Positions 17,499 through 26,915 are shown, numbered from the stretch's first letter. The stretch is DNA of 64,000 nucleotides from Novosphingobium mangrovisedimenti (GCF_025153475.1 NZ_JANZXA010000007.1:1-64000), one strand, 5' to 3'. Notes: generated from the sequence alone by a model not told the origin. Program-made: numbers and translations.

Positions 17499-17888
17499 TC
17501 AGACGCGACGGCGCTTCGAGGGGCGGACACCGTTGTGCGGGATCGGTGTCACGTCGCGGATCGAAGTGATGGTGAAGCCGACAGCCTGAAGAGCGCGAAG
17601 GGCGCTCTCGCGGCCCGAGCCCGGGCCTTTCACTTCGACCTCGAGGGTGCGCACGCCATGTTCGGCGGCCTTCTTGCCGGCGTCGTCAGCAGCGACCTGC
17701 GCAGCATAGGGAGTCGACTTGCGGCTGCCCTTGAAGCCCATCATGCCGGCCGAGGACCACGAGATCGCGTTGCCCTGGGCGTCGGTGATGGTCACCATGG
17801 TGTTGTTGAAGCTGGCATTGACGTGGGCAATGCCGCTCGTGATGTTCTTGCGTTCGCGGCGCTTAATGCGCTGGGGTTCGCGTGCCAT
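17499..17888 (-). CDS. rpsK: 30S ribosomal protein S11
   Basis: The 129-residue product starts [16 protein letters not shown] and contains the S11 signature [15 protein letters not shown] with the usual basic end RPSKRRRV. S11 sits on the platform of the small subunit and contacts 16S rRNA near the mRNA exit. ATG 17888 is chosen; an extension to 17906 has no family support. The gene lies 54 nt after rpsM. Confidence 0.98.
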   Translation of the reverse strand: MAREPQRIKRRERKNITSGIAHVNASFNNTMVTITDAQGNAISWSSAGMMGFKGSRKSTPYAAQVAADDAGKKAAEHGVRTLEVEVKGPGSGRESALRALQAVGFTITSIRDVTPIPHNGVRPSKRRRV

Positions 17889-17942
17889 ATCCGTGTATCC
17901 TGTCAATAAATCGCTGCGGAAACCGATGAACGGTCCAGCGGC

Positions 17943-18311
17943 TTACTTCTTCTTGCCGGCGATCGGCTTGGCCTTGCCCTTGCGGGTGCGCGCATTGGTG
18001 TGCGTGCGCTGGCCACGGACGGGGAGCCCCTTGCGGTGACGCAGACCACGGTAGCAGGCGAGGTCCATCAGGCGCTTGATGTTCATCGCGGTTTCGCGAC
18101 GAAGGTCACCCTCGACGATATGATCGGCGTCGATGGCTTCACGGATCTGGAGCACTTCGGCGTCCGACAGATCCTGAACGCGACGGGCGTGATCGATACC
18201 GAGCTTGTCGGCGATCTCGACGGCCTTGGTACGACCGATACCGTGGATATAGGTGAGCGCGATAATCACGCGCTTGTTGGTGGGGATGTTCACCCCGGCA
18301 ATACGAGCCAC
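17943..18311 (-). CDS. rpsM: 30S ribosomal protein S13
   Basis: The 122-residue protein starts [19 protein letters not shown] and carries the conserved [17 protein letters not shown] segment of S13, which lies in the head of the 30S subunit and contacts tRNA and the B1 bridges. It is the first gene of the alpha unit. A promoter about 165-190 nt upstream separates it from the START-like gene and adk. Confidence 0.98.
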   Translation of the reverse strand: MARIAGVNIPTNKRVIIALTYIHGIGRTKAVEIADKLGIDHARRVQDLSDAEVLQIREAIDADHIVEGDLRRETAMNIKRLMDLACYRGLRHRKGLPVRGQRTHTNARTRKGKAKPIAGKKK

Positions 18312-18474
18312 TTAAATCTCCATGCTCCACAGGGACACGATGCGCGGCCCCTATCTCAACGCTTGCCACTCTGAACGTGCGAAACGGCGAAGAACCGGAG
18401 GACGTCGCAAGCGGTGCCTGAACACGCTTGACCTGGACTATCCGGGACTACCGAAGCTGTCGAGTGAAGGGGGC

Positions 18475-18502
18475 GCTTAGAATGATTCGCATGGGGTGTC
18501 AA
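18475..18502 (-). promoter_or_regulatory. Promoter of the rpsM-rpsK-rpoA-rplQ unit
   Basis: On the minus strand TTGACA (18502-18497), a 16-nt spacer and CTAAGC (18480-18475) form a promoter with the same architecture as those before rpsL, rplO and rpsJ. It would give a leader of roughly 160 nt before rpsM. The rest of the 312-nt gap between rpsM and the START-like gene shows no gene. Confidence 0.6.
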
Positions 18503-18623
18503 CGCCTGCCGGGCAGGAAAAGCTGCGCCAACCGCTACAAACAGCGGCGAGCGATGCGAATGCGTATCTGTTCTTTAACGCAAGAGCGCGCGGTAGTCAA
18601 AACCAGTCGCCGCGCCTGACGGG

Positions 18624-19337
18624 CTATCGCCCGATGATTTTCTTCTCGTCCGCCTTCGGAGGCTCTTCGGCAAGCGGCAGCACTTCCGCCGGGATCCGGG
18701 GCTGCGCCTGCGGCTGCTCCGCCTGCTCAGGCAGCGGGAACGCCGCCGCGAAGGCCCCGCCCAGCCTGGCGGCGAGATGCTCGACCTGCTCGCCCAGCAT
18801 CCCGTCCACCGCACTCGCCAGCTTGGGATAGGGTGCGCGCGCGTAGCCGCCGACAACGTACTCGAGCAGCACCTGCGTACGCTTGCCGCCATCCGCCGCT
18901 TTCAGCTGAATGGTCAGCGTCCCGTTCACCGCATCGGCCTGCAACGGCCCGAGCGCGCCCACCATGCGCAGGACGCGAGGCCGTTCGATATAGACGACGC
19001 GCATATGTTCTACGCTGCCGCGCGGCGCGGCATTGGGCGAGACCGGGTTGGGCAGGATCTCGCAGAAGCATCCACCCGCGCGCGGATCGATGGACAGGTT
19101 CGCCGCGTCTCCCGACCAGGTGTGATCGGAATCCCACCAACCGGCAGGCTTGAGAAGCGTGTCCCAGGCCTCGTCGACATCGACCGGAACCTCGACGAGG
19201 TGGCGGACGACAAAGCCCTGATCAGAGACTTGCGCCACCTTCGCCGCCGCTGGCACGCCAAGGCATGCCAGAACGGAAATGGCCAGGCCGGAAAAGCCTC
19301 CACGGAGCAGGAGGCGTCTGAAGGCTTTCATCTGCAT
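18624..19337 (-). CDS. Exported SRPBCC (START/polyketide cyclase-like) protein
   Basis: The product (237 aa, or 235 from the second ATG at 19331, which has GGGAG 6 nt upstream) has a signal peptide (LAISVLACLGVPAAAK). It then has an SRPBCC-type fold, recognisable from VRHLVEVPVDVDEAWDTLLKPAGWW and later strands (TLTIQLKAADGGKRTQVLLEY). Such folds bind hydrophobic ligands in a deep pocket. The Gln/Pro/Glu-rich C-terminus is probably disordered. It sits between adk and rpsM, a place normally held by ribosomal genes or by nothing. Ligand and role are unknown. Confidence 0.78.
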   Translation of the reverse strand: MQMKAFRRLLLRGGFSGLAISVLACLGVPAAAKVAQVSDQGFVVRHLVEVPVDVDEAWDTLLKPAGWWDSDHTWSGDAANLSIDPRAGGCFCEILPNPVSPNAAPRGSVEHMRVVYIERPRVLRMVGALGPLQADAVNGTLTIQLKAADGGKRTQVLLEYVVGGYARAPYPKLASAVDGMLGEQVEHLAARLGGAFAAAFPLPEQAEQPQAQPRIPAEVLPLAEEPPKADEKKIIGR

Positions 19338-19376
19338 CTCCCTGCTCCTGCTTCAGCGACTTGGCCCGGGATGCCG

Positions 19377-20024
19377 TCAGGAGGCGAGGATCGCCTCGAT
19401 CGCGGCCGTCACGTCGTCCATCTCGGCCATGCCGTCGACCTTGCTGACGATACCACGTGCTTCATAGACCGGCAGGATCGGCGCGGTCTTGGCACGGTAT
19501 TCGGCCATGCGCGTGCGCACGGTTTCGGCATTGTCGTCCGGACGGCGCTTGAATTCAGTGCCCCCGCACTTGTCGCAGGTGCCGGGAACCTTGGGCTGCT
19601 CGAACTTGTCGTGATAGCCCTTGCCGCACGCGGCGCAGGTGAAGCGGCCGGTGATGCGTTCGACCAGCGCGTCCTCGTTGACGTCGAGCTCGATCACGTT
19701 GTCCAGCTTGCGGCCGCGCGCTGCGAGGATGGCATCGAGCGCCTCGGCCTGTGCCGCCGTGCGCGGATAGCCGTCGAAGATGGCGCCGGTATCGGGGCCC
19801 ATCGCGTCGAGCTCATCGCCGATGAGAGCCGAAACGATCGCATCGGAGACCAGCTCGCCACGCTCCATCACGGCCTTGGCTTCGAGCCCGGTGGGCGTTC
19901 CCGCCTTCACCGCCGCGCGGAGCATGTCGCCGGTTGAAAGCTGGCGCATGCCATGCTTTTCAACGAGACGCTGCGCCTGGGTTCCCTTGCCCGCACCCGG
20001 CGGCCCCAGCAAAATAATGTTCAC
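19377..20024 (-). CDS. adk: Adenylate kinase (zinc-binding LID type)
   Basis: The 215-residue enzyme interconverts AMP + ATP and two ADP. The P-loop is GPPGAGKGT at 7-15, and the LID domain carries four cysteines (CAACGKGYH and TCDKCGG) that should bind a structural zinc, a variant absent from E. coli Adk. It follows secY by 41 nt, the usual spc-end order secY-adk, and is probably co-transcribed with it. Confidence 0.97.
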   Translation of the reverse strand: MNIILLGPPGAGKGTQAQRLVEKHGMRQLSTGDMLRAAVKAGTPTGLEAKAVMERGELVSDAIVSALIGDELDAMGPDTGAIFDGYPRTAAQAEALDAILAARGRKLDNVIELDVNEDALVERITGRFTCAACGKGYHDKFEQPKVPGTCDKCGGTEFKRRPDDNAETVRTRMAEYRAKTAPILPVYEARGIVSKVDGMAEMDDVTAAIEAILAS

Positions 20025-20065
20025 GCCTTACCCCTCAATATGCATTGTCGCCTTGGCCTGTCGCC

Positions 20066-21433
20066 TCAGCGCATGCGACCTTTCAGTTTCGCCTTCTTGA
20101 TAAGGTCGCCATACTGGTGCGCCAGCAGATGCGACTGTATCTGCGTGATCGTATCCACGGTCACGTTGACGACGATCAGCAGACTGGTGCCACCCATGAA
20201 CAGGAGCGGCAAGCCCGTCATCGACAGGAAATACTCAGGAACCGTGCAGACGATGGTGAGGTAGATCGCGCCGATCACCGTCACGCGCGTGAGCACGTAA
20301 TCGAGATATTCCGCGGTACGCGCGCCCGGCCGGATGCCGGGGATGAAACCGCCGTTCTTCTTCAGGTTCTCGGCCGTCTCTTCCGGATTGAAGACGATGG
20401 CGGTGTAGAAGAAGCTGAAGAAGATGATGCCGGCCGCATAGAGCAGCATGTAGAGCGGCTTGCCGTGGCCGAGGTACTGGTTGAGCGTGACCACGAACTG
20501 GCCCATCGTCGAATCCGGGCTCAGCGAGTTGCCGGCGAACTGGGTGATGGTCAGCGGCAGCAGCAGCAGCGAGCTGGCGAAGATCGGCGGAATCACGCCC
20601 GCGGTATTGAGCTTGAGCGGCAGGTGGCTGCGATCGGCCTGCATCATCCCGCGCTGCGTCGCGCGCTTGGGATACTGGATCAGCAGGCGCCGCGTGGCGC
20701 GCTCGAAGAAGCAGATCAGCAGGATCATGCCGATGATCAGCGCGATCAGGGTGATGATCAGCACCGAGCCGGTATCGCCCGCGCTGTAGGCCTGCCCCAG
20801 GTTGCTGGCGAAAGTCGGCATCTGGGCGACGATACCCGCCATGATGATGAGCGACACGCCGTTGCCGATCCCGCGCGAGGTGATCTGCTCACCCAGCCAC
20901 AGCAGGAACATGGTGCCGCCGACCAGCGAGATCACCGCGCCGATGCGGAACATGTAGCCCGGATCGACAACCGCCTGCAGGCCGCTCGACGCGCCATAGG
21001 CTTCGAGGCTGACGGCGAGGAAGTACCCCTGCAGCGCGCAGAGACCGACGGTGCCGTAACGCGTGTACTGGTTCAGCTTCTTGCGGCCGGCCTCGCCTTC
21101 CTTCTTCAGCGCCATCAGCGCCGGATGGAGCGAAGCGGCCAGCTGCACCACGATCGAGGCCGTGATGTAGGGCATCACGCCGAGCGCGATAAGGCTCATG
21201 CGCGAGAGCGAACCGCCCGAGAAGGTGTTGAACAGATCGAGGATGCCGCCCTGCGTCTTGCTGTAGAGCGATTCGAGGATCAGCGGGTTCACACCCGGCA
21301 GCGGCACGAAGCTCAGGAAGCGGAAGACGATCAGTGCGCCGATCGTAAACCAGATGCGGTTCTTGAGCTCGGTAGCCTTGGAAAAATTGGCCAGGCTGAG
21401 CGAGCTTGCGATGTTGTCGGCGCGGGAAGCCAT
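20066..21433 (-). CDS. secY: Protein translocase subunit SecY
   Basis: The 455-residue channel subunit of the SecYEG translocon has ten transmembrane segments and the conserved GVMPYITASIVVQL plug-side region and NVTVDTITQIQSHLLAHQY C-terminal tail. ATG 21433 (MASRADNIASSLSL) gives the normal length; the upstream extension is not family-like. It sits between rplO and adk. The 195-nt spacer from rplO holds two hairpins, so its expression relative to rplO may be attenuated. Confidence 0.97.
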   Translation of the reverse strand: MASRADNIASSLSLANFSKATELKNRIWFTIGALIVFRFLSFVPLPGVNPLILESLYSKTQGGILDLFNTFSGGSLSRMSLIALGVMPYITASIVVQLAASLHPALMALKKEGEAGRKKLNQYTRYGTVGLCALQGYFLAVSLEAYGASSGLQAVVDPGYMFRIGAVISLVGGTMFLLWLGEQITSRGIGNGVSLIIMAGIVAQMPTFASNLGQAYSAGDTGSVLIITLIALIIGMILLICFFERATRRLLIQYPKRATQRGMMQADRSHLPLKLNTAGVIPPIFASSLLLLPLTITQFAGNSLSPDSTMGQFVVTLNQYLGHGKPLYMLLYAAGIIFFSFFYTAIVFNPEETAENLKKNGGFIPGIRPGARTAEYLDYVLTRVTVIGAIYLTIVCTVPEYFLSMTGLPLLFMGGTSLLIVVNVTVDTITQIQSHLLAHQYGDLIKKAKLKGRMR

Positions 21434-21523
21434 GACGTCAGGAATGCCTCGAATTATCTTGTCGGATTCGCCCTTAGCGACTGGCGTCTGCCTTGTCGAA
21501 CCCTGGAACGGAACTGGCCATAT

Positions 21524-21542
21524 AGACATTCGTAGAATGTCT
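21524..21542 (-). promoter_or_regulatory. Small stem-loop upstream of secY
   Basis: AGACATTC-GTA-GAATGTCT is a perfect 8-bp stem in the rplO-secY spacer, 91 nt before the secY start. It has no adjoining T-run on the minus strand, so a terminator is unlikely. Its role is unknown; an mRNA processing or stability site is possible. Confidence 0.45.
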
Positions 21543-21568
21543 GAAAGACCTGTGTCCCGAAAAGCACA

Positions 21569-21598
21569 GGAGGGCGAAGCGCCAGGCGCCCGCCCTCC
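21569..21598 (-). terminator. Possible attenuator between rplO and secY
   Basis: GGAGGGCG and CGCCCTCC pair over 8 bp, with a GCGC/GCGC inner stem. On the minus strand the hairpin is followed a few bases later by CTTTTC. This could be a leaky terminator that lowers secY relative to rplO. The T-run is short, so confidence is low. Confidence 0.35.
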
Positions 21599-21628
21599 CG
21601 GATGTCACCTTGCCTTTCGGCCCGGCAA

Positions 21629-22108
21629 TCAGGCCTCGGCGGCTTCCTTGGCGGGAAGCGTCACCGAACCGCCAGCCTTCTCGACAGCCGCTACAGCGCC
21701 CTTCGAGGCACCGGCAACGTTGAAGGAAACCTTGGCGGTCAACTCACCCTTGCCGAGCAGGCGAACACCGTCCTTGCCGCCACGGGCAAGACCGGCGCCC
21801 TTCAGGGCGGCGTGATCGACGGTGCCCGAGATGTCGAGCTTGCCGGCATCGATCGCCTTCTGGACGAGGCCGAGGTTCACTTCGGCGTAGTCCTTGGCGA
21901 ACTTCTTGTTGTTGAAGCCGCGCTTCGGAAGACGCATGTGAAGCGGCATCTGGCCGCCCTCGAAGCCGTTGATCGAGACGCCCGAACGAGCCTTGGCACC
22001 CTTCTGGCCACGGCCGCTGGTCTTGCCCTTGCCCGAGCCGATGCCACGGCCGACACGCATGCGGCGGTGACGGGCACCCGAATTGTCGCGGAGATCATTC
22101 AGTTTCAT
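21629..22108 (-). CDS. rplO: 50S ribosomal protein L15
   Basis: The 159-residue protein starts [20 protein letters not shown] and has the glycine- and lysine-rich [20 protein letters not shown] segment of L15, an early assembly protein of the large subunit. ATG 22108 is chosen over an upstream start at 22117. Unlike the usual spc order it is not next to rpmD: two unrelated genes and a terminator lie between, and a promoter precedes rplO. Confidence 0.98.
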   Translation of the reverse strand: MKLNDLRDNSGARHRRMRVGRGIGSGKGKTSGRGQKGAKARSGVSINGFEGGQMPLHMRLPKRGFNNKKFAKDYAEVNLGLVQKAIDAGKLDISGTVDHAALKGAGLARGGKDGVRLLGKGELTAKVSFNVAGASKGAVAAVEKAGGSVTLPAKEAAEA

Positions 22109-22156
22109 AGTCTGCACTCGCTTTCGCTTTTAGTCGCGCTTGATAGGAAGCGGCGC

Positions 22157-22184
22157 CCCTAGCGGATGCGGATGCGAATGTCAC
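22157..22184 (-). promoter_or_regulatory. Promoter of the rplO-secY-adk unit
   Basis: On the minus strand GTGACA (22184-22179), a 16-nt spacer and CTAGGG (22162-22157) lie about 50 nt before rplO. The spacing equals that of the rpsM and rpsL promoters. This would let rplO, secY and adk be transcribed despite the terminator after rpmD. Confidence 0.55.
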
Positions 22185-22324
22185 GCCCCCTTTTTCAGCC
22201 CTTTCGCGTCCGGCACATGCGGATCCCCGCATCCCGCGGTTCCGCGCATAGAATTAACCCAACGTTATCCATAGCTGCCCCAAGGCACGTCGTGTTCCAT
22301 TCGTTACCAGGGCACAGCGCATAG

Positions 22325-23806
22325 ATGGCAGACATGGACAAGATCCGGGATCGTTTTCCGGTCTGGTATACGCCGGTCCTGCTGCTGATCGGCATGGCCT
22401 TGCGCGCCAGCACCTTCGGCGACCCCAACCTCCATGTGGACGAAGCGTTCTATCAGACGGTCGGCATCGCCATGCACCATGGCGCAATCCCCTATGTCGA
22501 TGTCTGGGACCGCAAGCCCTGGGGGCTGTTCTTCTTCTACTACCTGATCGCCTTCATCTCGCAGTCCCCCCTCGCCTATCAGCTGATCGCCACCGTCTTC
22601 GTCGCAGCCACCGCCTGGATGATCGGCCGCATCGCCAGCGTGTGGAGCTCGCCGCGTGCCGGCCTTTTCGCGGGGATCGTGTACCTGCTGTGGCTCGATG
22701 AAATGCAGGGCTTCGGCGGTCAGGGGCCGGTCTTTTACAACCTGTTCATGGTCGTTGCCGGATGGATCGTCTTCCGTTCGCACGAATCCCTGAGAGCGGG
22801 ACGAATTCCGCCGTCGGTCCCCGCGGCAATGCTGCTTGCCGGCATCGCCATCACTTTCAAGCCGACGGCCTTCTTCGAATCGTGCTTCTTCGGCCTTTAC
22901 GGGCTTTACCATCTTTCGCGATCATCCATTCCGCGCGCGCGACTGGCGCTGAACGCCGCCGGATGGATGGTGCTGGGCGCGGTACCGGCCATCGCCATAT
23001 CGGCATGGTATTGGCTCCACGGCTACTGGGACATCTACTGGCAGGCCATGGTGCTTTCGAACCTGAGCAAGCCGGGATTCCTCTACGCCAGCACGATGCG
23101 GGCGCTGGTAACCTTCATTTTCCTGGCCCCGATTATCGTCGTCGTGCCCCTGTCGCTGGCGACATGGCGCGGCGAAGGACGCCGTTTCACCACCTGGTGG
23201 ATGTTCGCGGCGCTGCTTGGCCTGCTGTCGGTCCCGAACTTCTACATGCACTATTCGCTGCCGCTGCTGATCCCCCTGTGCCTGTACACCGCGACGTTCT
23301 TCCAGCGCAGGATCGCCGGTCCCTTAGGGCTCGTGGCGCTCACCCTGTGGTCGCTGCAATCCTCCCATGCCTTCGACTTCGAACACACACGCCAGTCGCA
23401 ACGCGCCATGGCCGCACTCGCCGATGCCATCCGGACGCACGACAACGGCGGCGACCTCTTCATCGTCGATGGGCCTCCACAGCTCTACATCCTGACCGGC
23501 CACCGTTTCCCCACGCCCCTGGTGTTCCCGCATCATCTCGGCCACCTGATCGAAAAGGACCTCAGCCACCTTTCGACGATCGGGGAAACGCGAAGAGTGC
23601 TTGGCCTCAGGCCCGGGATCGTCGTCATGCCGGACAAGCCGCGCCAGGACCCTCCGAACATGGAAGTCATCGACGCCGTCACCGCCTATGTCACCACACA
23701 CTGCCGCAAGGTGGCCGGCGTCGAGACTCCGGACCTTCTCACCAGCGCACGCATGAACGTCTGGGCCGATTGCCGGCAAGACAAGGGGCGACCCGCCCGC
23801 CCCTAG
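22325..23806 (+). CDS. GT39-like membrane glycosyltransferase
   Basis: The 493-residue protein has about 10-12 hydrophobic segments and begins with the family arrangement of a first helix, then a periplasmic loop with acidic residues (NLHVDEAFYQT) as in PMT/ArnT-type enzymes that use polyprenyl-phosphate sugars. A C-terminal soluble part follows from about residue 375. It should glycosylate a lipid or protein on the periplasmic face. It is the only gene on the plus strand in the middle of the ribosomal cluster, divergent from rplO and convergent with the lipoprotein gene 9 nt away. No glycan genes flank it. Confidence 0.82.
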   Translation: MADMDKIRDRFPVWYTPVLLLIGMALRASTFGDPNLHVDEAFYQTVGIAMHHGAIPYVDVWDRKPWGLFFFYYLIAFISQSPLAYQLIATVFVAATAWMIGRIASVWSSPRAGLFAGIVYLLWLDEMQGFGGQGPVFYNLFMVVAGWIVFRSHESLRAGRIPPSVPAAMLLAGIAITFKPTAFFESCFFGLYGLYHLSRSSIPRARLALNAAGWMVLGAVPAIAISAWYWLHGYWDIYWQAMVLSNLSKPGFLYASTMRALVTFIFLAPIIVVVPLSLATWRGEGRRFTTWWMFAALLGLLSVPNFYMHYSLPLLIPLCLYTATFFQRRIAGPLGLVALTLWSLQSSHAFDFEHTRQSQRAMAALADAIRTHDNGGDLFIVDGPPQLYILTGHRFPTPLVFPHHLGHLIEKDLSHLSTIGETRRVLGLRPGIVVMPDKPRQDPPNMEVIDAVTAYVTTHCRKVAGVETPDLLTSARMNVWADCRQDKGRPARP

Positions 23807-23815
23807 GCTGCGGCG

Positions 23816-25003
23816 TCAGGTTCCGCCGAAGCCAACCACCAGCTTGGCGCTTTCGGGCACCGTAACGCCGAAGGCATCGCGCGCCGGAGCCCAGTGCACG
23901 ATTTCGATGGCGAGGTCGCACAGTTCCTTGTCGAACTCGGGTGAATTCGATGCGGGCTCCAGGCTGCAGGACGTCGAATTACCCTTGTCGTCGACCTCGA
24001 ACAGCAAGTCGTGGCGGGCAAAGCTGCTCCGGCGCAGGACCTTCTCGTAGCGCTGCTTGAGTTCGGTCAGCGCGTGGTTGAATTCCGTCAGGCTCTGGTC
24101 GTCCCATCGCGGCTTCTGGCGCAGGTTCGCGAATTCCTCTTCGGTGACGAGCGGGCGCAGCCGGCGGATCATCGCCGACCAGCGCATGATCCGCGCCACC
24201 TGCAGCGGGGATTCGCGGTCGATGGCCGTCTGGCAGGCACCGCCGGTCGGGCTGGCCTTGGCCTTGAGCAGCGCTTCGGCCGCGGGCCAGCGGTGATAGG
24301 CGATGGCCCATGCCAGCGGCGTCATGCCGAACATGTCGGGCGCATCGACGTCCTGCTTGTCGCGATTGATCAACACACGGATGTCGTAGACCGAACCGCG
24401 CCGCGCCGCCGCGCCGAGGCCATAGGCCATGCGCGCCGGGCCGAGTTCGGCAAAACCGTAAGGCTGCTCGATGCCTTTCGTGCCGGCTTCCGAGAAATCG
24501 GGCTCCGGCCCTGCCCGATCGAGATCGCGGCAAATGTCGGCATAGGGATACCGCGCGTCACCCAGGATCGCCGCATTGTAGCGACGCCCGAAATCGGTGA
24601 CCTTGTCGTCCGGCCCCCTGCCCATCGCCGCAGCTTCGTCGGGCACGAAGGCAAGCGCGCGCACGTCCCACGGCTTGAGCCCTCCCAGGATGCGGCACTG
24701 GGCCCCGTAGAGCTCGGTGGAAATCCTGTCGGGCGTTGTGGCCGCGGCGAGCCGGTAGTCGCCCGCATCGAGCGCCTTTTGCGCTTCCGCGACCGGATCG
24801 CCGTGATCGTGCAGAGCCTTGACCAGTTCCGCGTCGGACTCGCGAATGGCGGCAAGCCTTGCCGGATCGGCGCGCGCGTCACCGCATTGCGCGACCGGCA
24901 CGTCTCCCGCGGCCCCATCCCCCCGATCCTCGCGTTGCGCGCACCCGGCCGTGCCGAGCGAAGCAAAACACAGGACCGATGCTGCCAGCAACTTGACGTT
25001 CAA
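23816..25003 (-). CDS. Putative lipoprotein with a degenerate ankyrin-like segment
   Basis: From TTG 25003 the product is 395 residues; the site GGGAG lies 7 nt upstream and no ATG or GTG gives a better start. The N-terminus (LLAASVLCFASLGTAGCAQ) is a signal peptide with a lipobox-like end and candidate lipidated Cys21. Residues about 199-252 (ARRGSVYDIRVL ... MFGMTPLAWAIAYH) resemble one or two ankyrin repeats. The C-terminal 100 residues have no recognised motif. It lies downstream of the rpmD terminator, so it needs its own promoter. Function is unknown; a periplasmic protein-binding role is a guess. Confidence 0.65.
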   Translation of the reverse strand: MNVKLLAASVLCFASLGTAGCAQREDRGDGAAGDVPVAQCGDARADPARLAAIRESDAELVKALHDHGDPVAEAQKALDAGDYRLAAATTPDRISTELYGAQCRILGGLKPWDVRALAFVPDEAAAMGRGPDDKVTDFGRRYNAAILGDARYPYADICRDLDRAGPEPDFSEAGTKGIEQPYGFAELGPARMAYGLGAAARRGSVYDIRVLINRDKQDVDAPDMFGMTPLAWAIAYHRWPAAEALLKAKASPTGGACQTAIDRESPLQVARIMRWSAMIRRLRPLVTEEEFANLRQKPRWDDQSLTEFNHALTELKQRYEKVLRRSSFARHDLLFEVDDKGNSTSCSLEPASNSPEFDKELCDLAIEIVHWAPARDAFGVTVPESAKLVVGFGGT

Positions 25004-25100
25004 GACGTGCTCCCGAGTGGAATCTGCGGCCCCGCGAATAGCATAGCCGCGCGCCGGGGGAAGAGCGCAGTCACTGCCCCCCAAAAGAGGACACTACCCC

Positions 25101-25140
25101 AGAAAAGGGAAAGGCCCCGGCGTTTCCACCGGGGCCTTTC
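25101..25140 (-). terminator. Rho-independent terminator after rpmD
   Basis: GAAAGGCCCCGG and CCGGGGCCTTTC form a perfect 12-bp stem with an 8-nt loop (25109-25140), followed on the minus strand by CCTTTTCT. It lies 27 nt after the rpmD stop. It should end transcription of the S10-spc message before the lipoprotein gene, splitting the spc cluster. Confidence 0.8.
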
Positions 25141-25166
25141 TCTGTTCTTGCGATACCCGGAGGGGC

Positions 25167-25343
25167 TCAGTCGACGATCGCCACCATGTGCGGCAGCTTG
25201 GCAATCGCGCCGCGCACTTCAGCGGTGTCCTCGATCTCGACGACCCGGTGCATCTTGCCCAAGCCCAGACCGATGAGGATCTTCTTCTGGTTCTCGGGGC
25301 GACGGATCGGCGAACCGATCTGCTTGATCTTAATCTTGGCCAT
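25167..25343 (-). CDS. rpmD: 50S ribosomal protein L30
   Basis: The 58-residue protein starts [15 protein letters not shown] and ends LPHMVAIVD, with the L30 core [16 protein letters not shown]30 is a small large-subunit protein. ATG 25343 lies 5 nt after the rpsE stop. It is the last gene before a strong terminator; normally rplO would follow at once. Confidence 0.96.
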   Translation of the reverse strand: MAKIKIKQIGSPIRRPENQKKILIGLGLGKMHRVVEIEDTAEVRGAIAKLPHMVAIVD

Positions 25344-25348
25344 GAGTC

Positions 25349-26041
25349 TTACTCCACGATGGCTTCGGCGGCGGCCTCGGCCTCCACCTCGCTGGCGCCA
25401 CCGCGACCAAGCAGGTCGGCGACCTTCTTGCCGCGACGCTGGGCAACCGACTTCGGCGAAGTCTGGTTGGTCAGCGCGTCGAAGGTAGCGCGGATCATGT
25501 TGTACGGGTTCGAGGTGCCCACCGACTTGGTGACGACGTCAGCGACGCCCAGGCTCTCGAACACGGCGCGCATCGGACCGCCGGCGATGATGCCGGTACC
25601 GGCCGGAGCGGTACGCACGTTCACCTTGCCGGCGCCGAAGTGGCCACGACCGTCATGGTGAAGAGTGCGGCCTTCCTTGAGCGGAACACGGATCATCTTC
25701 TTCTTGGCAGAAGCAGTCGCCTTGGTGATCGCCTCGGGGACCTCGCGGGCCTTCGAGTGACCGAAGCCGACGCGGCCCTTGCCGTCACCGACGACGACCA
25801 GAGCGGCGAAGCCGAAGCGCTTACCGCCCTTCACGGTCTTGGAGACGCGGTTGATGTGAACGAGCTTTTCGATCAGCTCCTCACCGCCTTCTTCCTCGTT
25901 GCGATTGCCACGACGGTCGTCGCGACGGCCACGGCCGCCACGCTCGCCACGGTCACGGCCGCGGCCACGACCGCGGCCTTCACGGACTTCCTGGCCTTCG
26001 GCCGGGGTCGCGGTCTGGATTTCGGTGTTTTCGTCAGCCAT
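25349..26041 (-). CDS. rpsE: 30S ribosomal protein S5 with RG-rich N-terminal extension
   Basis: The 230-residue S5 helps decoding accuracy and mRNA unwinding at the entry site. The S5 core ([18 protein letters not shown] and later [13 protein letters not shown]) is normal and starts near residue 56. Before it is a low-complexity Arg/Gly/Asp stretch ([18 protein letters not shown] and onward), making the protein about 60 residues longer than E. coli S5. The C-terminus is also Ala/Glu-rich. It follows rplR by 2 nt. Confidence 0.97.
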   Translation of the reverse strand: MADENTEIQTATPAEGQEVREGRGRGRGRDRGERGGRGRRDDRRGNRNEEEGGEELIEKLVHINRVSKTVKGGKRFGFAALVVVGDGKGRVGFGHSKAREVPEAITKATASAKKKMIRVPLKEGRTLHHDGRGHFGAGKVNVRTAPAGTGIIAGGPMRAVFESLGVADVVTKSVGTSNPYNMIRATFDALTNQTSPKSVAQRRGKKVADLLGRGGASEVEAEAAAEAIVE

Positions 26042-26043
26042 GA

Positions 26044-26382
26044 TCAGAACTCCAGCCCGCCTTCACGGGCGGCTTCGGCCAGCGCCTTGACGCGGCCATG
26101 GAACAGGAAACCGCCGCGATCGAACACGACAGAGCTCACGCCGGCCTTCTTGGCGGCCTCGGCAAGCTCCTTGCCCACGCGGGTGGCGGCATCGATGTCG
26201 GTGCCCTTGCCGCCAAGCGTGTTGGCAGCGGCCACGGTGCGGCCCTGCGCATCGTCGATGATCTGCGCATAGATGTGGCGACCGGTGCGGTGCACCGAAA
26301 GACGCGGACGATCGCCGCCACGGGCACGCAGAGCGGTGCGGACGCGCCGACGACGGCGCTCGAAAAGGGAAAGCTTTGCCAT
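26044..26382 (-). CDS. rplR: 50S ribosomal protein L18
   Basis: The 112-residue protein binds 5S rRNA with L5. It shows [19 protein letters not shown] and the end [20 protein letters not shown] typical of L18. The start overlaps the rplF stop by 1 nt, a tight translational coupling. Confidence 0.98.
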   Translation of the reverse strand: MAKLSLFERRRRRVRTALRARGGDRPRLSVHRTGRHIYAQIIDDAQGRTVAAANTLGGKGTDIDAATRVGKELAEAAKKAGVSSVVFDRGGFLFHGRVKALAEAAREGGLEF

Positions 26383-26915
26383 TACTTCTTCTTCCCTTCC
26401 TTGCGGAAGATGTACTCGCCGCGGTACTTGATACCCTTGCCCTTGTAGGGTTCGGGCTTGCGCCAGCGACGAATCTCGGCCGCAACCTGGCCGACCTTCT
26501 GCTTGTCGATACCGGAGATCTCTACCGTGGTCTGATCCGGGGTCTTGATCTCGATGCCCTCGGGCACGTCGATGTCGACGTCATGCGAGAAGCCGAGCTG
26601 AAGCTTGAGCTTCTTGCCCTGCACCTGCGCGCGGTAGCCGACGCCCTTGATCTCGAGGACCTTGGAGAACCCTTCGGTCACGCCCTCGACGAGGTTCGCG
26701 ACGAGCGTGCGCTGCATGCCCCAGTGGCTGCGGGCCTGCTTGGTCTGGCTCGTCGGCTGAACGGCGATCGCGCCGTCATCGACCGAATAGGTAACCTGAT
26801 CGGACAGACCCATGGTCAGGGTGCCCTTCGGGCCCTTGACCGACAGCACGCCGTTGTCGATGTTGGCGGTGACGCCGCTCGGGATCGCCACCGGCCTTTT
26901 GCCAATGCGGCTCAT
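26382..26915 (-). CDS. rplF: 50S ribosomal protein L6
   Basis: The 177-residue protein starts [15 protein letters not shown] and ends in the L6 signature [21 protein letters not shown]6 lies near the sarcin-ricin loop and factor-binding site. It overlaps by 1 nt with the stop of rpsH and with the start of rplR, consistent with a tightly coupled spc message. Confidence 0.98.
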   Translation of the reverse strand: MSRIGKRPVAIPSGVTANIDNGVLSVKGPKGTLTMGLSDQVTYSVDDGAIAVQPTSQTKQARSHWGMQRTLVANLVEGVTEGFSKVLEIKGVGYRAQVQGKKLKLQLGFSHDVDIDVPEGIEIKTPDQTTVEISGIDKQKVGQVAAEIRRWRKPEPYKGKGIKYRGEYIFRKEGKKK

